64,000 bases of DNA from Posidonia oceanica (GCA_037176725.1 JAZBRS010000020.1:51240001-51304000); one strand, 5' to 3'. Numbered from the stretch's first letter, positions 45,996 to 57,966 are shown. The notes: generated by a model not told the origin, from the sequence alone. Program-made: numbers and translations.

Positions 45996-48900
45996 ATTCC
46001 CTTCTTGCCCTTTCTCTGGCTTGGCTGTGGGCCCCCCTTGTACTCCTACCCTTTCTCCATCTTATTCCTATTTTTATTTTATTTTTAGCAATTTCCCTGA
46101 GTTTTAAAAAAATCTTTTCCCCAAACCTATCTCTTTCCCCTTTTATTCTCCTTTTTCCCCTTTTCTTCCTCTTTTCCTCTTCCTCCTTCTCTCTTTTGCA
46201 AAAACCCATAAAAATCCTTAAAAACCTGTAAAACCCCAAAACATAAAAGAAACAAATCAGAACTCCAAGAAAAACAACTAAAAAACATTAAACAAATGAT
46301 TAAAAACTCAAAATTAACTAAATCAAGCTAAAAAGAAAATCAAATATGCAAACTAAAAAATGCAAAACAAACTAAAAGAAAATACTGTAAAATCAAGGAA
46401 AAGACTAAAATATAATCAAAACGAAACAAAAGCAAAACCTCATTAAAAATAATCAAAAACGAATCCTAAAAGAGAAGAAAACAATTAAAAAACATTAAGA
46501 CAAGTAATTAATTAAAAAACACTTAACAAATCTAAAAGAAGCCATCAAAAACTTGAAACAATTTAAAACATTTAATTAAAAAAAAAACTCAACAAAAGGA
46601 ATTTAACTAAAAAACATTAAAAGAATTTAACAAACAAAATCACAAAATAATTTTAAAAAAAAAAGAAAAACTTGAGAAAAGATCCTAAAAACTAAAAGAC
46701 TAAAACTCCCCCTAGTTAATTAAGAAACAATCCATTAAAAAAGGCCTAATTAAAAATTCCAACTTAACAAGAAAATTTGACTAAAAAAAAAAACAATTAA
46801 AAAACTTAACAAATATTTAAACAAAATAAAAAAAACAATTTAAAGAGAACTCAAATCCTAAAATCTCAAACCAAAAGAGAAATTTAAACAATTAAAACAA
46901 TTAAAAAGAAAAAACTCAAAAGAAGAAAACCATTAACAAATTCAAAAGAATAATTATGAACAAAAAAAGGAAAATTAAAAAACAGTTTGCCTTGAAAGAA
47001 ATCAAAAAAAGGAAAATCACAAATCAATTCTTTTTCTTCTCTTTTTTCTTTTTTTCTTTCCTTTTTTCTTTCTTTCTTTTCTTCTTTCTTCTTCCCTTCT
47101 ATTTTCTTCTTCTCCCTTTTTACTTCCTTTCTCGACCTCCTGTGACAGCAGCCTTCTCACCACTACCGTCCTCCCTCCTTTTTTCAGCCACCACCCTACC
47201 CCCATTCGACAACACATCGTCGCCAGGTCTGCCACCCAGGCACGCCTCTGCCCTCCTGCAAGCCTAGGCTGAGGTTTCTGCCATGGACAGCGAAAGGAGA
47301 GAAGAACCCAACAGAGGAAGAAGAAAGAAGAGGAGACCTGTGGGGAAACCATAGAGGAGGCCATCCACCACTGCCCCCAGACCTCCCTCTCTCTGGTGTG
47401 CACTCCACCGGAAGAGAAAAAGCCAAGCAACCCGAGAATTCACCCCCAACAGACCGGCCGAACCCATCTTCTTCCAAAAAACCTCCAACACACCTACTCC
47501 GCTGCAGAACGACCACCACAAGCCTCCTAAAATCCTCAAACTTGGCCACCTTACTCGCCAGACAACCACCTTCACAACCCACCCAAGATCTCATCGCGAG
47601 ACGACCCACACTCCTCACACTCCACTACAAACACTTGGGTCCCCTTTTTTGCCGAAATCTTCCAACATCCATAACTTCCTCCATACTCAGTGGAATCCAC
47701 TTCTGTTTCGTCCCACGCGCTCCCCGAACAACCACCTAGCCGCCCGTACCCTTGCTTCGGCCTGGAACGCCGCACAACGCCGCAACCACCTCAGCCACCA
47801 CAGTAGCAGCCAGCCTGGACCAGATCCTCCTCTGGACGACCAAACCCACTTCTGGAAGCACCGGGACCTTCCCCGGACCTCAAGCAACGTCCCCAGATCG
47901 CCGCACGCCGCCTCCAGCCCACCACGCGCCGCCACAACCTCCGCCGGTTTCGTTGAAAACCACCCAGATGGGTGGCTCGTTCCGGCATGCGAAAAGGTAA
48001 AAAGGAACTTCCTCTGGCTTCCCCTCCTTCCCCTCTCTCTTCTCGGCTTTTCCCCAGGTCGTTTCGACCACCACGCCGCCCGCACGAGGTTGCCGGAGTA
48101 GCCGTCTTCTCCGGCACCGGCAGCTCCAACCGCGAGCCGAGCTGCCGTCCGACGCCCCCACGCGCCACCGCACGCCGCCCGCAGCTCCGCCCCACCGCGC
48201 TGGCATCCCCCGCGCTCCGTCTGGGCCAGGCCTCCCACTCCTCCGCCGGTCCAGAGGAAACGCCGGCGAGCTCCGGCCTCCCCCACTGTAAGTCCTCCTC
48301 CTTTTTCTCTTTTGTTAACTTACCAAATTTTCTTACATTGCATTTTGTTTGTTTTAAGTTTCTGATATTGCGTTTAGGTCCAAATCACATTAAGGCTTGT
48401 ATTATTTTGATCTAGAATCATATTAAATTGCATGATCTATTTATGGTTTTTAGTATTTGCATGATAGTCCACTTACTGTGCTAGCTAGTTGTAAAAAATT
48501 TCGTTTCAGCCCTTCTGCTTTCAATTTTTGCATCCAGGTCCTACAGTAGTTCATGTAATCTTAATGTGCATAGTTTGCCTTACTATATTGCATTCTGTAT
48601 CGCTGTTTTTTTTTCCATTTTTGCTGTCTGATCCATTGCACTGTAGAACCTAGGTCTTAATTTTATTTTTTGCATACTGCATTGCATGTTTGCCCCTTCT
48701 GATTTTTCATTTTAAATGGACAGTGACCATTTTGCATCCATATTAGCTTACTACATTGCATTTTTGACCCTGTTTTTTCCAAAAATCACACATCAGCCCT
48801 GTTCCATGATTCCAGAGCATGTTTTTCATACTAAATTGCATATTTGACCCCTGCATGATTTGAAAATCACACATAGAGCCTTGCATCTTTTGAAAAATCA

Positions 48901-49425
48901 TGTGAAAAGACTGTTTTGCCCCCAAGTTGCATTTTAGCTCCTATGTTTGCAAAAATTGCATGTAGACCCTCCACTTGCATTCCTGGACTCCCCAGAACCC
49001 CCGTTTTTTGGAAAATTTGCATTTTAGCCCCTTTCTTTTTCAAAAATGCTTTTAAACCCCTGTTCTTTCCAAATGGCTTTTCCTTGTCTTTCCTGGCTTT
49101 GCATGCATTCTGCATTCATGTAATCTTGCATTTAAGCTCCCCTGTTGCATACACTAAGCACTTTTAACTCCCCTTCACTTGGGAGGACCTTCAGCACACC
49201 CCTAGGACCTCCTGAACACCTGGATCTGTTCTTCTCATCTGTTCTGGCCCTTCTGCTCCGAAGCTGCGATATCTTTCAATCCGACCGTTGGATCTCCTCA
49301 AGTAAGCTGCCCGGGCGACCGCAGCGAAGCGCTCTTCAGCATGGACCAAGCAGATCTCCGATCAGACTCCCGGATCTCCAGGTATATCCTCCTGAACCCC
49401 TGCGCTGCATTCATTTGCATGCCAT

Positions 49426-50160
49426 TTGCACCGTTTTGCGTGTCCTTTGGTTTTTCCGCTCCGTTTTGCGTGCCCTCATGTTTTCTCGCTCCGTTTTGCG
49501 TGCCGCCTCTTTGTTTTGCACCGTTTTGCGTGCCCTTTAGTTTTTCCGCTCCGTTTTGTGTGCCTTCATGTTTTCCCGCTTCGTTTCGCGCGCCGCTTCT
49601 TTGTTTTGCACTGTTTTGCGTGCCCTTTAGTTTCCCTCGCTCCGTTTTGCGCGCCGCTTCTTTGTTTTGCGCCGTTTTGCGTGCCCTTTAGTTTTTCCGC
49701 TCCGTTTTGCGTGCCTCCATGTTTTCCTGCTCCGTTTTGCGCGCCGCTTCTTTGTTTTGCACCGTTTTGCGTGCCCCTTTAGTTTTTCCGCTCCGTTTTG
49801 CGCGCCTTCATGTTTTCCGCTCCGTTTTGCGTGCCTTCATGTTTTCCCGCTCCGTTTCGCGCGCCGCTTCTTTGTTTTGCACCGTTTTGCGTGTCCTTTA
49901 GTTTCTCGCACCGTTTTGCGTGCTTTCAAGTTTTCTCGCTCCGTTTCGCGCGCTGCCTCTTCGTCTTGCACTGTTTTGCGTGCCCTTTCGTTTTCTCGCC
50001 TCATTTTGCACGCAGTCTTGTTTTTTTGCACCGTTTTGCGGGCTCTTTAGTTTTCTCGCTCGGCTTTGCGTTCTCGTTTCATTTCTTGCCCCATTTTGCA
50101 TGTCAACCCTGTTCTCGCATCTTTTTGCATACTTGTTTTGTTCCTCGCACTGTTTTACGC
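49426..50160 (+). repeat. LTR minisatellite, longest copy (element C)
   Basis: Units of about 30 bp on CCGTTTTGCGTGCC with alternating tails (TTCATGTTTTC, CTTTAGTTTTTC, GCTTCTTTGTTTTGC), the complement of the units in the minus-strand LTRs. Three unit types alternate, giving a higher-order pattern. Phe/Cys-rich frames here are artefacts. Confidence 0.93.
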
Positions 50161-50862
50161 GGTTTTCCCTGCATGTCGATTGCATTGCATGTTTTTTTTC
50201 GCTGTTTCGCTTTTTTCGCCTGCATTTGCATATAGGGCGGTGATGCTTACTGTCCGGAGTTCTCGCGAGCCAGGTTTCGCCCGGTTCGGAACACAGACAG
50301 CGTTGCTGAGCGCTTAGATTGCATGTTTACTTCCTTGCATCGTTTTCCATCACTTAGAGCACACCTTTGAGCATTTAGACAGGCATTCATTGGCACTTAG
50401 GCATTCAAAGTCTACATTTCCCTGCATATGCGAGCGTAAGCCTAGAAAGACCGATTCTCGGGCGTGTCGGGGGTGCCTAACACCTTCCCCGCGCGTAATA
50501 GGAGTCCTTACCCTCTCTTGGCCCGCAATGACCGTATTGCCCTTGTCCTAGGCACGAGTCACCTCATTTGCATTCATTTGCATCTTATTTCTTTTGCATT
50601 GCTTTGCTTTGCACCTTTTGCTTGGTTTTGCGTGGTTATTCGCGCATTTCCCTGGTTTTCCTCGTCTTCCGATTTAATAGACTTGGTGGCGACTCCGATT
50701 TTGTCTTATCCTTTTCTTTTCTTTCCCTTTTTCCTTTTTTTAAATGTTTTCGAGTTAGGTCTTCCTTCTCGGACATAGCCGCTTATAGTGAGCCTGATTC
50801 CGATCGGTGCACGCGAGCTTTGGCATCGTGCATGGACGATCCGAACACCGGGATTACTACAG

Positions 50863-50880
50863 TGGCGACTCCGCTGGGGA
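50863..50880 (+). promoter_or_regulatory. Primer binding site of element C
   Basis: TGGCGACTCCGCTGGGGA lies one base after the LTR end. It begins with TGG, complementary to a tRNA CCA end. Tat/Ogre elements are reported to use tRNA-Arg; the match was not checked. Confidence 0.82.
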
Positions 50881-52135
50881 TACTAGACTCCGGCTTTCGC
50901 TTTCGCTTTCGCTCGCTTAGGATTTGTTCCCTTTGTTTGCCTTTGTGTCTCCTTTGTCTGTTTTGCTCGTTTTCCTGTGCAAACACCCATGGCTACTCTA
51001 TCCAGGTTTTGCACCTCTTTTGTCTCGGTTTGCGCTCTCTTTTTGCTTGGCTTTGCTTCGGTGCTTGTTTATTTACTTGTCGTCTGGCTTACGCTCTTGC
51101 TTCCTTCACAGCTTACTTGTCTTTATTTCTTTTGCCTTACTTGCTTATTATTGCTTTAATTCTCGCACATTGCATGACTACATACTTGTTTGGCTAAAAT
51201 ACATGCCTTTTGAATGATGAATGCTTTCCTTTACACATCTGCTATGTCACTACGCACGCACATGCCTTGCATACATGCTTTTTGACTCGATGAATGTTTT
51301 TCTTCACCATTATGCTCACAAACACTTACACATCCCATGCACTTGCCTTTTGTTGTGTTGTATGATTGTTTGCTTGCCATGCTTGACTGATTTTCTTCCC
51401 TTTCGCACATGCCATGTCTAGGAGAGTAGAAACATGTTTGTTTTCCCTTTTGCTTAATCTAAAAGCTACGATAAAGTTAAACAATAACTTCTAAGCACAA
51501 CTAGAGCCAATAACTTGCAATTTTCCCCCTTTTGGTTAATAAAACGCAAGTAAAAGACTCTAAAGCATTTTGCATGATTGATTCATCTTAGAAAGCATGC
51601 ATCTTCTCATCTGAGTCCACCCATCAATCTGCGAAGGATGGCTCCGGCCCCTCACCCCGATGCTTTGGCATGGTGTGAGTCGGTCGGTCTGTCCCCCCTT
51701 GTCCGGCGTCGTGTCGGTGTTAGTGGAGGGTACCACCCACGCTTTGGCGGGGTAGAGGCCACCAACGCACCACCCTGTCATTACCTGAGCTTTGGGCCGG
51801 GAGTTAGACAGGGGACCTGCTTTTTCTGACCTAGAGTCTGTCTAAACCCACTACCCTTGAGTGTGTCCTAGTAAATCATCTACTCGGGACTTGCATGGTG
51901 AGAGAGCGCATCTTAGGACATTCACTTGCATGTATGCCATTCATGCCACCCCTAATAACTCTCTATTGCATACAGCCTCTAACATCTTTACTCTTTTGCA
52001 GGTACGTGCGGGATCCGCTGCCGGACTCTGAGCGTCCCTCCTCTGAGCTACTTGTCGCTTCCGACAGTAGTTTTCCTTAGAACTTTACTTCTTTCTCTCT
52101 CGTCGCAGCTTCCGCTCACTTAGACTCAGTCAGCA
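50881..52135 (+). other. Untranslated leader of element C
   Basis: About 1.25 kb between PBS and gag, opening with a CTTTCG repeat (about 50896-50915). Collinear with the D leader. No conserved ORF. Confidence 0.75.
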
Positions 52136-54280
52136 ATGGCCCGGTCTGTCGGTGGGCTCCACTTTACCGCTGATTCGGAGGGGTTTACCACTTAGGTCTC
52201 TCCGGATTTCACTTCTGTTCGCTCTGTGCCCTCTATGACACCAGGATTCCATCCTCAGGCGTCTAGGGCACTCCCTTCTGCTGTGGGTCTCTGGCAAACT
52301 TGCGCCACTCCGGATCCGATCGTCGAATCCGTCTCGATGACCGCCCCTTGCGTTCCGGAGGCGCCTCTGACCCCTTCGTCCGGGGGATATGTCGTTCCCG
52401 ACATCCCTTCGACTGCGACGACCTTTGCTTTAGGTTCCCAATCTCTTGAGCCTGCCTCCCGGCCGGTCCTGCAATTCAGTGTTCCCACTCACGGGTCTCC
52501 TGAAGTGCGGTACCAGCACCTGATGGACGCTATCCAGCGGCTGCAAGGCTTGGCTCTATCAGTTCGACCCTCTTGCATTCCTGTTGCCCCTGAGGTTCCT
52601 CTGCGGCCTGCTGTTGCACACACTGCACTCCCGCCCAGACCATCGCCCCAGCTACACACTGCTCCGGTGATGGGGGCGCGGCATCTGTCTCCTGCTTCTG
52701 CACAACACTATGCACTGCATACAACTCCCTTTACTGGTGATCAGTCTTTTGGGCTGGTTGGAGCACAGTATCCCACTGGTTCACTGCCCGGCATCGCGCC
52801 TATGCAGCAACTGTTGCTCCAACAATCTGCACCTCGCACCACACAGCATGTTGCCCATCCATCTCCCTTGCATCAGGTTCAGAACCCAACATACTTTCCT
52901 ACCCACACTGCACGCACGCACGGATACGCCGGCCATCCCGTTGCTCCATCAGGCGACGTGATGGTGGATCCGGAGGAGCACCTAGGTGCGACCCACTCGG
53001 CGTATGTGGTCCCTACCCCTGCTGCACCATCCCCTATGGCAGCTAATCCAGACCAAATCAATGATAGAATGGACGTTCTGGAGAAAGCACTACGTCTAGT
53101 GCAGGGTAAGGACCACCAGTCTTACCAGTTTCGCGACCTTTGTCTCTTTCCCGAGGCCGCACTCCCTTCGAAGTTCCGCATCCCGGTCTTCGATAAATAC
53201 AATGGTAAAGGCTGTCCTATTTCGCATCTGAAGGCATACTGCGGGGACCTTGCTCAGCTTCAGGCTGATGAAAGGCTCCTTATCCGCCTGTTTCAGAAGA
53301 GTTTGACCAGCCCCGCGCTCAAGTGGTTCACTTCCCTTGACATGGCAGCGGTTCGAACTTGGACCGATCTTTCTCAGGCCTTCCTTGAGCAGTATGCTTT
53401 CAACCTCGACTTGATCCCCAAGAGGGAGGATCTTGTCGCCATCCAGCAGAAACCCCAAGAGCCATTCGGGGAGTATGTCGGTCCCTGGCGTTCCTTAGCC
53501 GCCCAAGTCAAAGATAAACCCTCCGAGGAGGATTCTATCGAGATGATCGTTAAAGGGGCGCTGCCAGCGATTGGGACTCTGCTTTGCATTCAGCACATCA
53601 CTAGTCATGCATCGCTGATTAGGGCTGGTGTCCGCGTGGAAAGCTCGCTGCGAAGTGGGCATTTCCCCGCACTTTCTGCATTGGCTAGGCAGGCCAACAC
53701 CTCCGGCAATCGCCGCAGCAACAACAACAACAGCTCCACTCCTGACCGCTCTGAACAGCTCTCCGAATTATGCGTCGATCTTCCCAAAGGGCCTGCCTAT
53801 GCAGAGAGTCAACTAGACCCTTTTCCGCTAGAGCACGCGCCTAATTTTGCACCCACTGAGCACACTGCCACCGTCGAGCCCGTGCATCACGTCGCACCCG
53901 CTCGGCAAGGACTCCATCCAGGGCAAAGACGACCTCGTCGGGCTGAGTGTGATTACACGCCTCTCCCCGGACCACTGAGTGTCATCTTCCCTCAAGTTGA
54001 GTCGCTCCTGAGGCTCCCGGCTGTCCGTCCGTCACCAAACCCCCCTCCGTGGTGGCATGATACGGATCAGTTCTGCAGTTTCCATCGGGCCACCGGGCAC
54101 TCAACGGACAACTGCCTCACTCTTCGGGATGCCATTCAACGTCTGATCGACCGCAGGATCATCAGCGTTGGCCAGCAGGAGCCTGCACATACACGTACAC
54201 CTGCACTTGCACTTGCACACCCTAGTGTAGCCAATCCTTCCTCCGCTGGAACCTCGGGGGGTTATCCCAATCTTCTCTGA
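52136..54280 (+). CDS. gag: Gag polyprotein of element C, with one premature TAG near the start
   Basis: Gag forms the virus-like particle. The ATG at 52136 aligns with the D gag start. The frame has a TAG at codon 20 (52193-52195; D has TGG there) and is then open to the TGA at 54278-54280, 714 codons in all. If translation instead starts at the next ATG (52235), about 681 residues remain. The N-terminal half is Pro/Ala/Gln-rich. The PF03732-type retrotransposon gag core spans about 53170-53660 (RIPVFDKYNGKGCPISHLK, then FTSLDMAAVRTWTDLSQAFL). The C-terminus holds CSFHRATGHSTDNC (54074-54115), C-X2-H-X4-H-X4-C, with His at the second ligand of the usual CCHC knuckle. A single nonsense change may be all that disables it. 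Confidence 0.92.
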
Positions 54281-54411
54281 ATCCCGCTCTGCTCTGATGG
54301 CTCCTTCTGATCCCATTGGCGCGATCCCCTCTTCCGCCCTCCCTATCTCGTCCGAGGGACGCTCGGAGATGCAACGGCAGCGTCGACAACAGGACCGGGT
54401 GCAGCGTCACC

Positions 54412-54420
54412 CAGGTAAGT
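54412..54420 (+). promoter_or_regulatory. Candidate splice donor CAG|GTAAGT after gag
   Basis: A perfect consensus donor 130 bp after the gag stop, followed by a pyrimidine-rich stretch. D keeps the same CAG|GTAAGT (minus strand 13546-13538), although about 150 bp before it differ between the two elements. Confidence 0.4.
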
Positions 54421-56159
54421 CTTTCTAACCTCTCTTTTGTTTCCCGCATTGTCTTTTCTTTTTGTTTTGTTTTGTTTTTGCGGCTTTTTTTTGTCTTGCC
54501 TAAAAATCATAAGAAGCATAAAATCAACAAAAACTCATTAAAGAGCGTGCATCCCTTCTACTTCTTGCATTCATCCTCGGGCTGGCAACCCTAACTGCTC
54601 GGCGATAGGTCCGTTAACCTATCATTCGGGCTGATATCCCTAACTATTCGACGATAGGTCCGTCAACCTATCACCTTGCACATCCCTCTGCGCATAGCTA
54701 TCGTCTCATGCATTCATCCCATCCTGTACATATCTGTCATCATGCATATCACCTTCTGCACATGCATGCCATTTCTTGCATCCTATAAAGCACAAAAACG
54801 TCAAAAAATCAAGAAAATCAAAAAACCCAAAAATATTTTCTCGCCTTGCTGTTGGTTTCCCCTTTTTATGTTTTCTTAAACCTAAAAAAAGCCATAAAAA
54901 ATACAAAACCAATGCAAAAACCTAAAAACATGCTTGTCTTTTCCCTTCTAAAAAATACAAAACCCATAAACATTTGCATAATCAGAAACCTGGCTATGGA
55001 CAAGCAAGCAGCGCCTGGAGGATGTCAAGCAATGACAGGCTCAGGCAGGTCTCACCCGAGCTGCGCCATCTCTTGCATGTGGCCATAAAGTGAGGTTGAG
55101 AGCAGAATAGAGCATCTCGCTAAGTTTCAGAACACTACAAGCGAAATCCACCTTATCGAGGGAGTCCACCGAACATGGAGAGGACCGAAGCAGAGCGGAG
55201 CATAGCCAGAGGCTGTAAGCACACATTGCAGAGGCTGAGGGTGTACGCGGATCAGCCGAACTTTTAATGCCTCATCAGGGACCGCTACCCCAAGAGGGCG
55301 AAGTCATGCATATCCAAAAGAATAAAGATCATGTGAGCAAAAGAATATGATAACTTGATATGCATGCTGAGCACAAGAGAAAAATGAAGAAAGAAGTTGA
55401 AGAAAGAAGGCGCTCATGAGAGGAGTGATTCGGACGAGCGTCTAAGCCACCTCAGCTATCAGGATCAAGCGCCACACTGGCAACTGCACAAGACATCATA
55501 TATGGAGGACCTGGCCCCACCCTCCGAGCGCAGCAGCACGCTCCAACCCCTGTGCAGACAACACTTATTTCCAAGAAGGCTAGATGCAGATCCGATCACT
55601 CATGAGGGGAAAAGAAACATCATCCTGTGAGCGTCAAAAGCGGTAGTCGGTCCCCGAGGAATTAAGACGGAGGCTGTGAAGCCGCATCCAATGCCTCTGC
55701 TACCTACCTGCAGCCAAAGGCTATTCTCTGCGAAGCCAAAGCCTTATCCTGAGCCTAGAGTGCGAAAGAGAGCCACCAACCACAACTCGGCATGGCGTTG
55801 CTCGAGGATCGAGTTTCCTGAGTCTGGAAGTGCAGAAGCACCCTTTTGGCGCAGTTGCTTTTGAGTCCAAAGCCACCAAAAAAAAAAGGAAAGAAAAAAT
55901 GCATGCTGTAATAACTTACCTTCTCTTCACCCTGTTTTCGAAAACCGGAGTCAAGGATGGGCACTCTTTGCCCGACCTCGCTCAGAAGCTCTGCGTTTTT
56001 CAAAAGTTTTGCCACCCACCACGTTGGGTAGGTCCTTGATGACCGGCATGTCCCTCGTTTGTCACCTCGTGATGCTACGAAGCATGCCCGCGCTGAGACC
56101 ATTGCACACCCACCACGGGGGGTTTCCTGTTTTCTATGTATCCGCCTGCATCCCTCATT

Positions 56160-56850
56160 CTTTGCATCCGGGCTGGCAACCCTAACTGCTCGGCGATAGG
56201 TCCGTTAACCTATCATCCTCGGGCTGGCACCCTTAACTGCTCGGCGATGGGTTCGTCAACCTATCATCCATCCGCCCATTCATCCACCCTTGCATTCTGG
56301 TGCCAGAGGCGCTTCGGCTGTCCCCTGGTATCATCCTGATACCAGGGGCATCTTTTTTGGCTGCCCTGTGGTATCGTCCCCCTCATCATCATTTGGGCTG
56401 GCACCCCTAACTGCCCGGCGATAGGTTCGTCAACCTATCATCCATTCACCTATCCATCCTCGCATTTCGGTGCCAGGAGCACTTCTGCTATCCCCTGGCA
56501 TCATCCTGATACCAGGGGCATCTTGTTTGCTGCCCCTCGGTATCCCACTTCCATCTGCATTTGGGCTGACACCCCCAACAGTCATGGGCACGTCTCTGGG
56601 CCTCTGCCGCACCTTCTGGTTCGGTATCCCACCCCCTTTCCACCCTCATTCGGGCTGATAGCCCTAACTATCCGGCGACGAGTCCGTTAACTCCTCATTC
56701 GGGCTGATAGCCCTAACTATTCGGCGATGAGTCCGTTAACTCCTCATCGGGGCCGATACCCCCTAAATATCCGGTGATGAGTCCGTCAACTCTTCAGAGG
56801 GCCGATACCCCCTAACTATCCGGCGATAAGTCCGTTAACTTATCACCTCT
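56160..56850 (+). repeat. Hairpin repeat cluster of element C
   Basis: Plus-strand counterparts of the D units: GATAGGT/ACCTATC arms (for example near 56196-56215), GATGAGT/ACTCATC-type arms near 56686-56740, and the palindrome 56322-56348 with perfect 12-bp arms around TCC. Confidence 0.87.
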
Positions 56851-56879
56851 TTCGTCATAGTTTAATAGCATTGTGTGGC

Positions 56880-57360
56880 ATGGCATCAGCACCGCATCAT
56901 TGCACGGACGTGGCGTGCTTGGGAATCGAACCCCTGGCCCGTGTATTGCCTAAGGTATCATCCTCGGCACCCGCAAGACTTTCGCAGCTTGCCGGCTTTG
57001 GATGATACTCGCAGTAGTATGCGGCCTTGGGAACGTTTTCCTGGTTCCGTATGCCCGGCGCTCCACTGTTTATACACTGCATTCCACTGCATAACATTAG
57101 CATTTCAATGCATGACATCATACAGCTTCTTTGTGTCCTCTGTAGAGTCAGTCCTAGTACTACATTCCATCATTGCACGGACATGGCGTGCTTGGGAATC
57201 GAACCCCTGGCTCGTGTATTGCCTAAGGTATCATCCTCGGCACCCGCATGACTTTCGCAGCTTGCCGGCTTTGGATGATACTCGCAGTAGTATGCGGCCC
57301 TGGGAACGTTTTCCCGGTTCCGCATGCCCGGCGCTCCACTGTTTATACCTTGCATTCGAC
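56880..57360 (+). repeat. ~290-bp tandem duplication
   Basis: CATTGCACGGACGTGGCGTG at about 56897 and again at about 57170 starts two copies of a block including GGGAATCGAACCCCTGG. D has one copy (about 10905-11060). The complement contains GGTTCGATTCC, a match to the tRNA/Pol III B-box consensus, in both C copies. Confidence 0.85.
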
Positions 57361-57479
57361 TGCATAACATAACATTGCACCCCTTATTGCGCTACTGCTC
57401 CTCTGTGGTCCTTACACCAACTTCCGCACTTCGCCTTCCCGGGCCCGCGCCCGCCACTGCATGCACATCCACAGCATAT

Positions 57480-57595
57480 TTACTTCCAGCATCTTTATTT
57501 TCCAGCACTTTACTTTCCAGCACTTTACTTTCCAGCACTTTATTTTCCAGCACTTTACTTTCCAGCGTCTTTACTTTTCAGCCTTTTACTTTCAA
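57480..57595 (+). repeat. CTTTACTTTCCAGCA minisatellite
   Basis: Six or more ~15-bp units of TTTACTTTCCAGCAC; the counterpart of 10455-10745 in D but with fewer units. Confidence 0.88.
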
Positions 57596-57966
57596 CACTC
57601 GCATCGCCTATGCCTGCAGCAGAAGCTTGGCAAACGGCCCCCTACGCTAGAGCTGCACACCGCTCAGCGCACCCCCTCGCCCGACTCTCCCGAAGTATTG
57701 TCCGGCGATCTTGCATTGCATTTTCCACCCTCCCGCGTGCATGCGTCACCCGCTTTTCCCCCAGAGGAGTATAGCGCAATGGGCATTAGCGTAGGCATCA
57801 CTTTTGCATTAGCGTAAGCATTACATCTACATTCATCCGCATTCGGCGACGAGTCATGAATTTCGGTGCATCCACCGAATAAGTGACTCACGTCTACAGC
57901 AACATTTGGCTCTCCGGTCAAATGGGGTGTCTTGTCAACCCTGAGCAGCGGCCTCGGTCCCCTTGA

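Larger units (their letters stand above)
45453..50861 (+). mobile_element. 5' LTR of element C (5409 bp)
   Basis: Begins TGTTGACACC and ends GGATTACTACA, one base before the PBS. Regions in order: conserved first 450 bp; CT-rich block with TTATCG motifs (45922-45995); A-rich region (46250-47010); GC-rich region (47150-48290); degenerate TTGCATTTTAGCCCC-type repeats (about 48500-49100); minisatellite (49426-50160); conserved end (50240-50861). The proline/serine-rich frames in the GC-rich part are not conserved between copies and are not called as genes. Confidence 0.93.
54281..57966 (+). other. Repeat-rich gag-pol spacer of element C (possible intron)
   Basis: About 3.7 kb without a credible gene, collinear with the 3' noncoding region of D. 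It has CAG|GTAAGT at 54412-54420, hairpin repeats (54590-54680, 56160-56850), a duplicated ~290-bp block (56880-57360), a minisatellite (57480-57595) and, at 57917-57955, sequence that in B and D lies next to the PPT. Ogre elements are known to splice an intron inside the coding region, so an intron is possible, but I see no convincing acceptor in phase with pol. Confidence 0.7.

Noticed and set aside
48288..48293. GTAAGT in the C LTR as a leader intron donor
   Set aside because: The site is not kept in the D or solo LTRs and no matching acceptor was found.
47649..48415. Proline-rich ORFs in the GC-rich part of the C LTR
   Set aside because: Overlapping open frames on both strands, not kept in D or the solo LTR, so GC bias is the better explanation.
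49426..50243. Phe/Cys-rich ORFs across the LTR minisatellite, and equivalents at 17813-18503, 29512-30083 and 38507-39206
   Set aside because: They exist because the repeat units lack stops; several frames are open at once and none shows a conserved protein.
56890..57250. A tRNA gene around the GGTTCGATTCC motif
   Set aside because: Only the T-arm-like part is recognisable; I could not build acceptor, D and anticodon arms.
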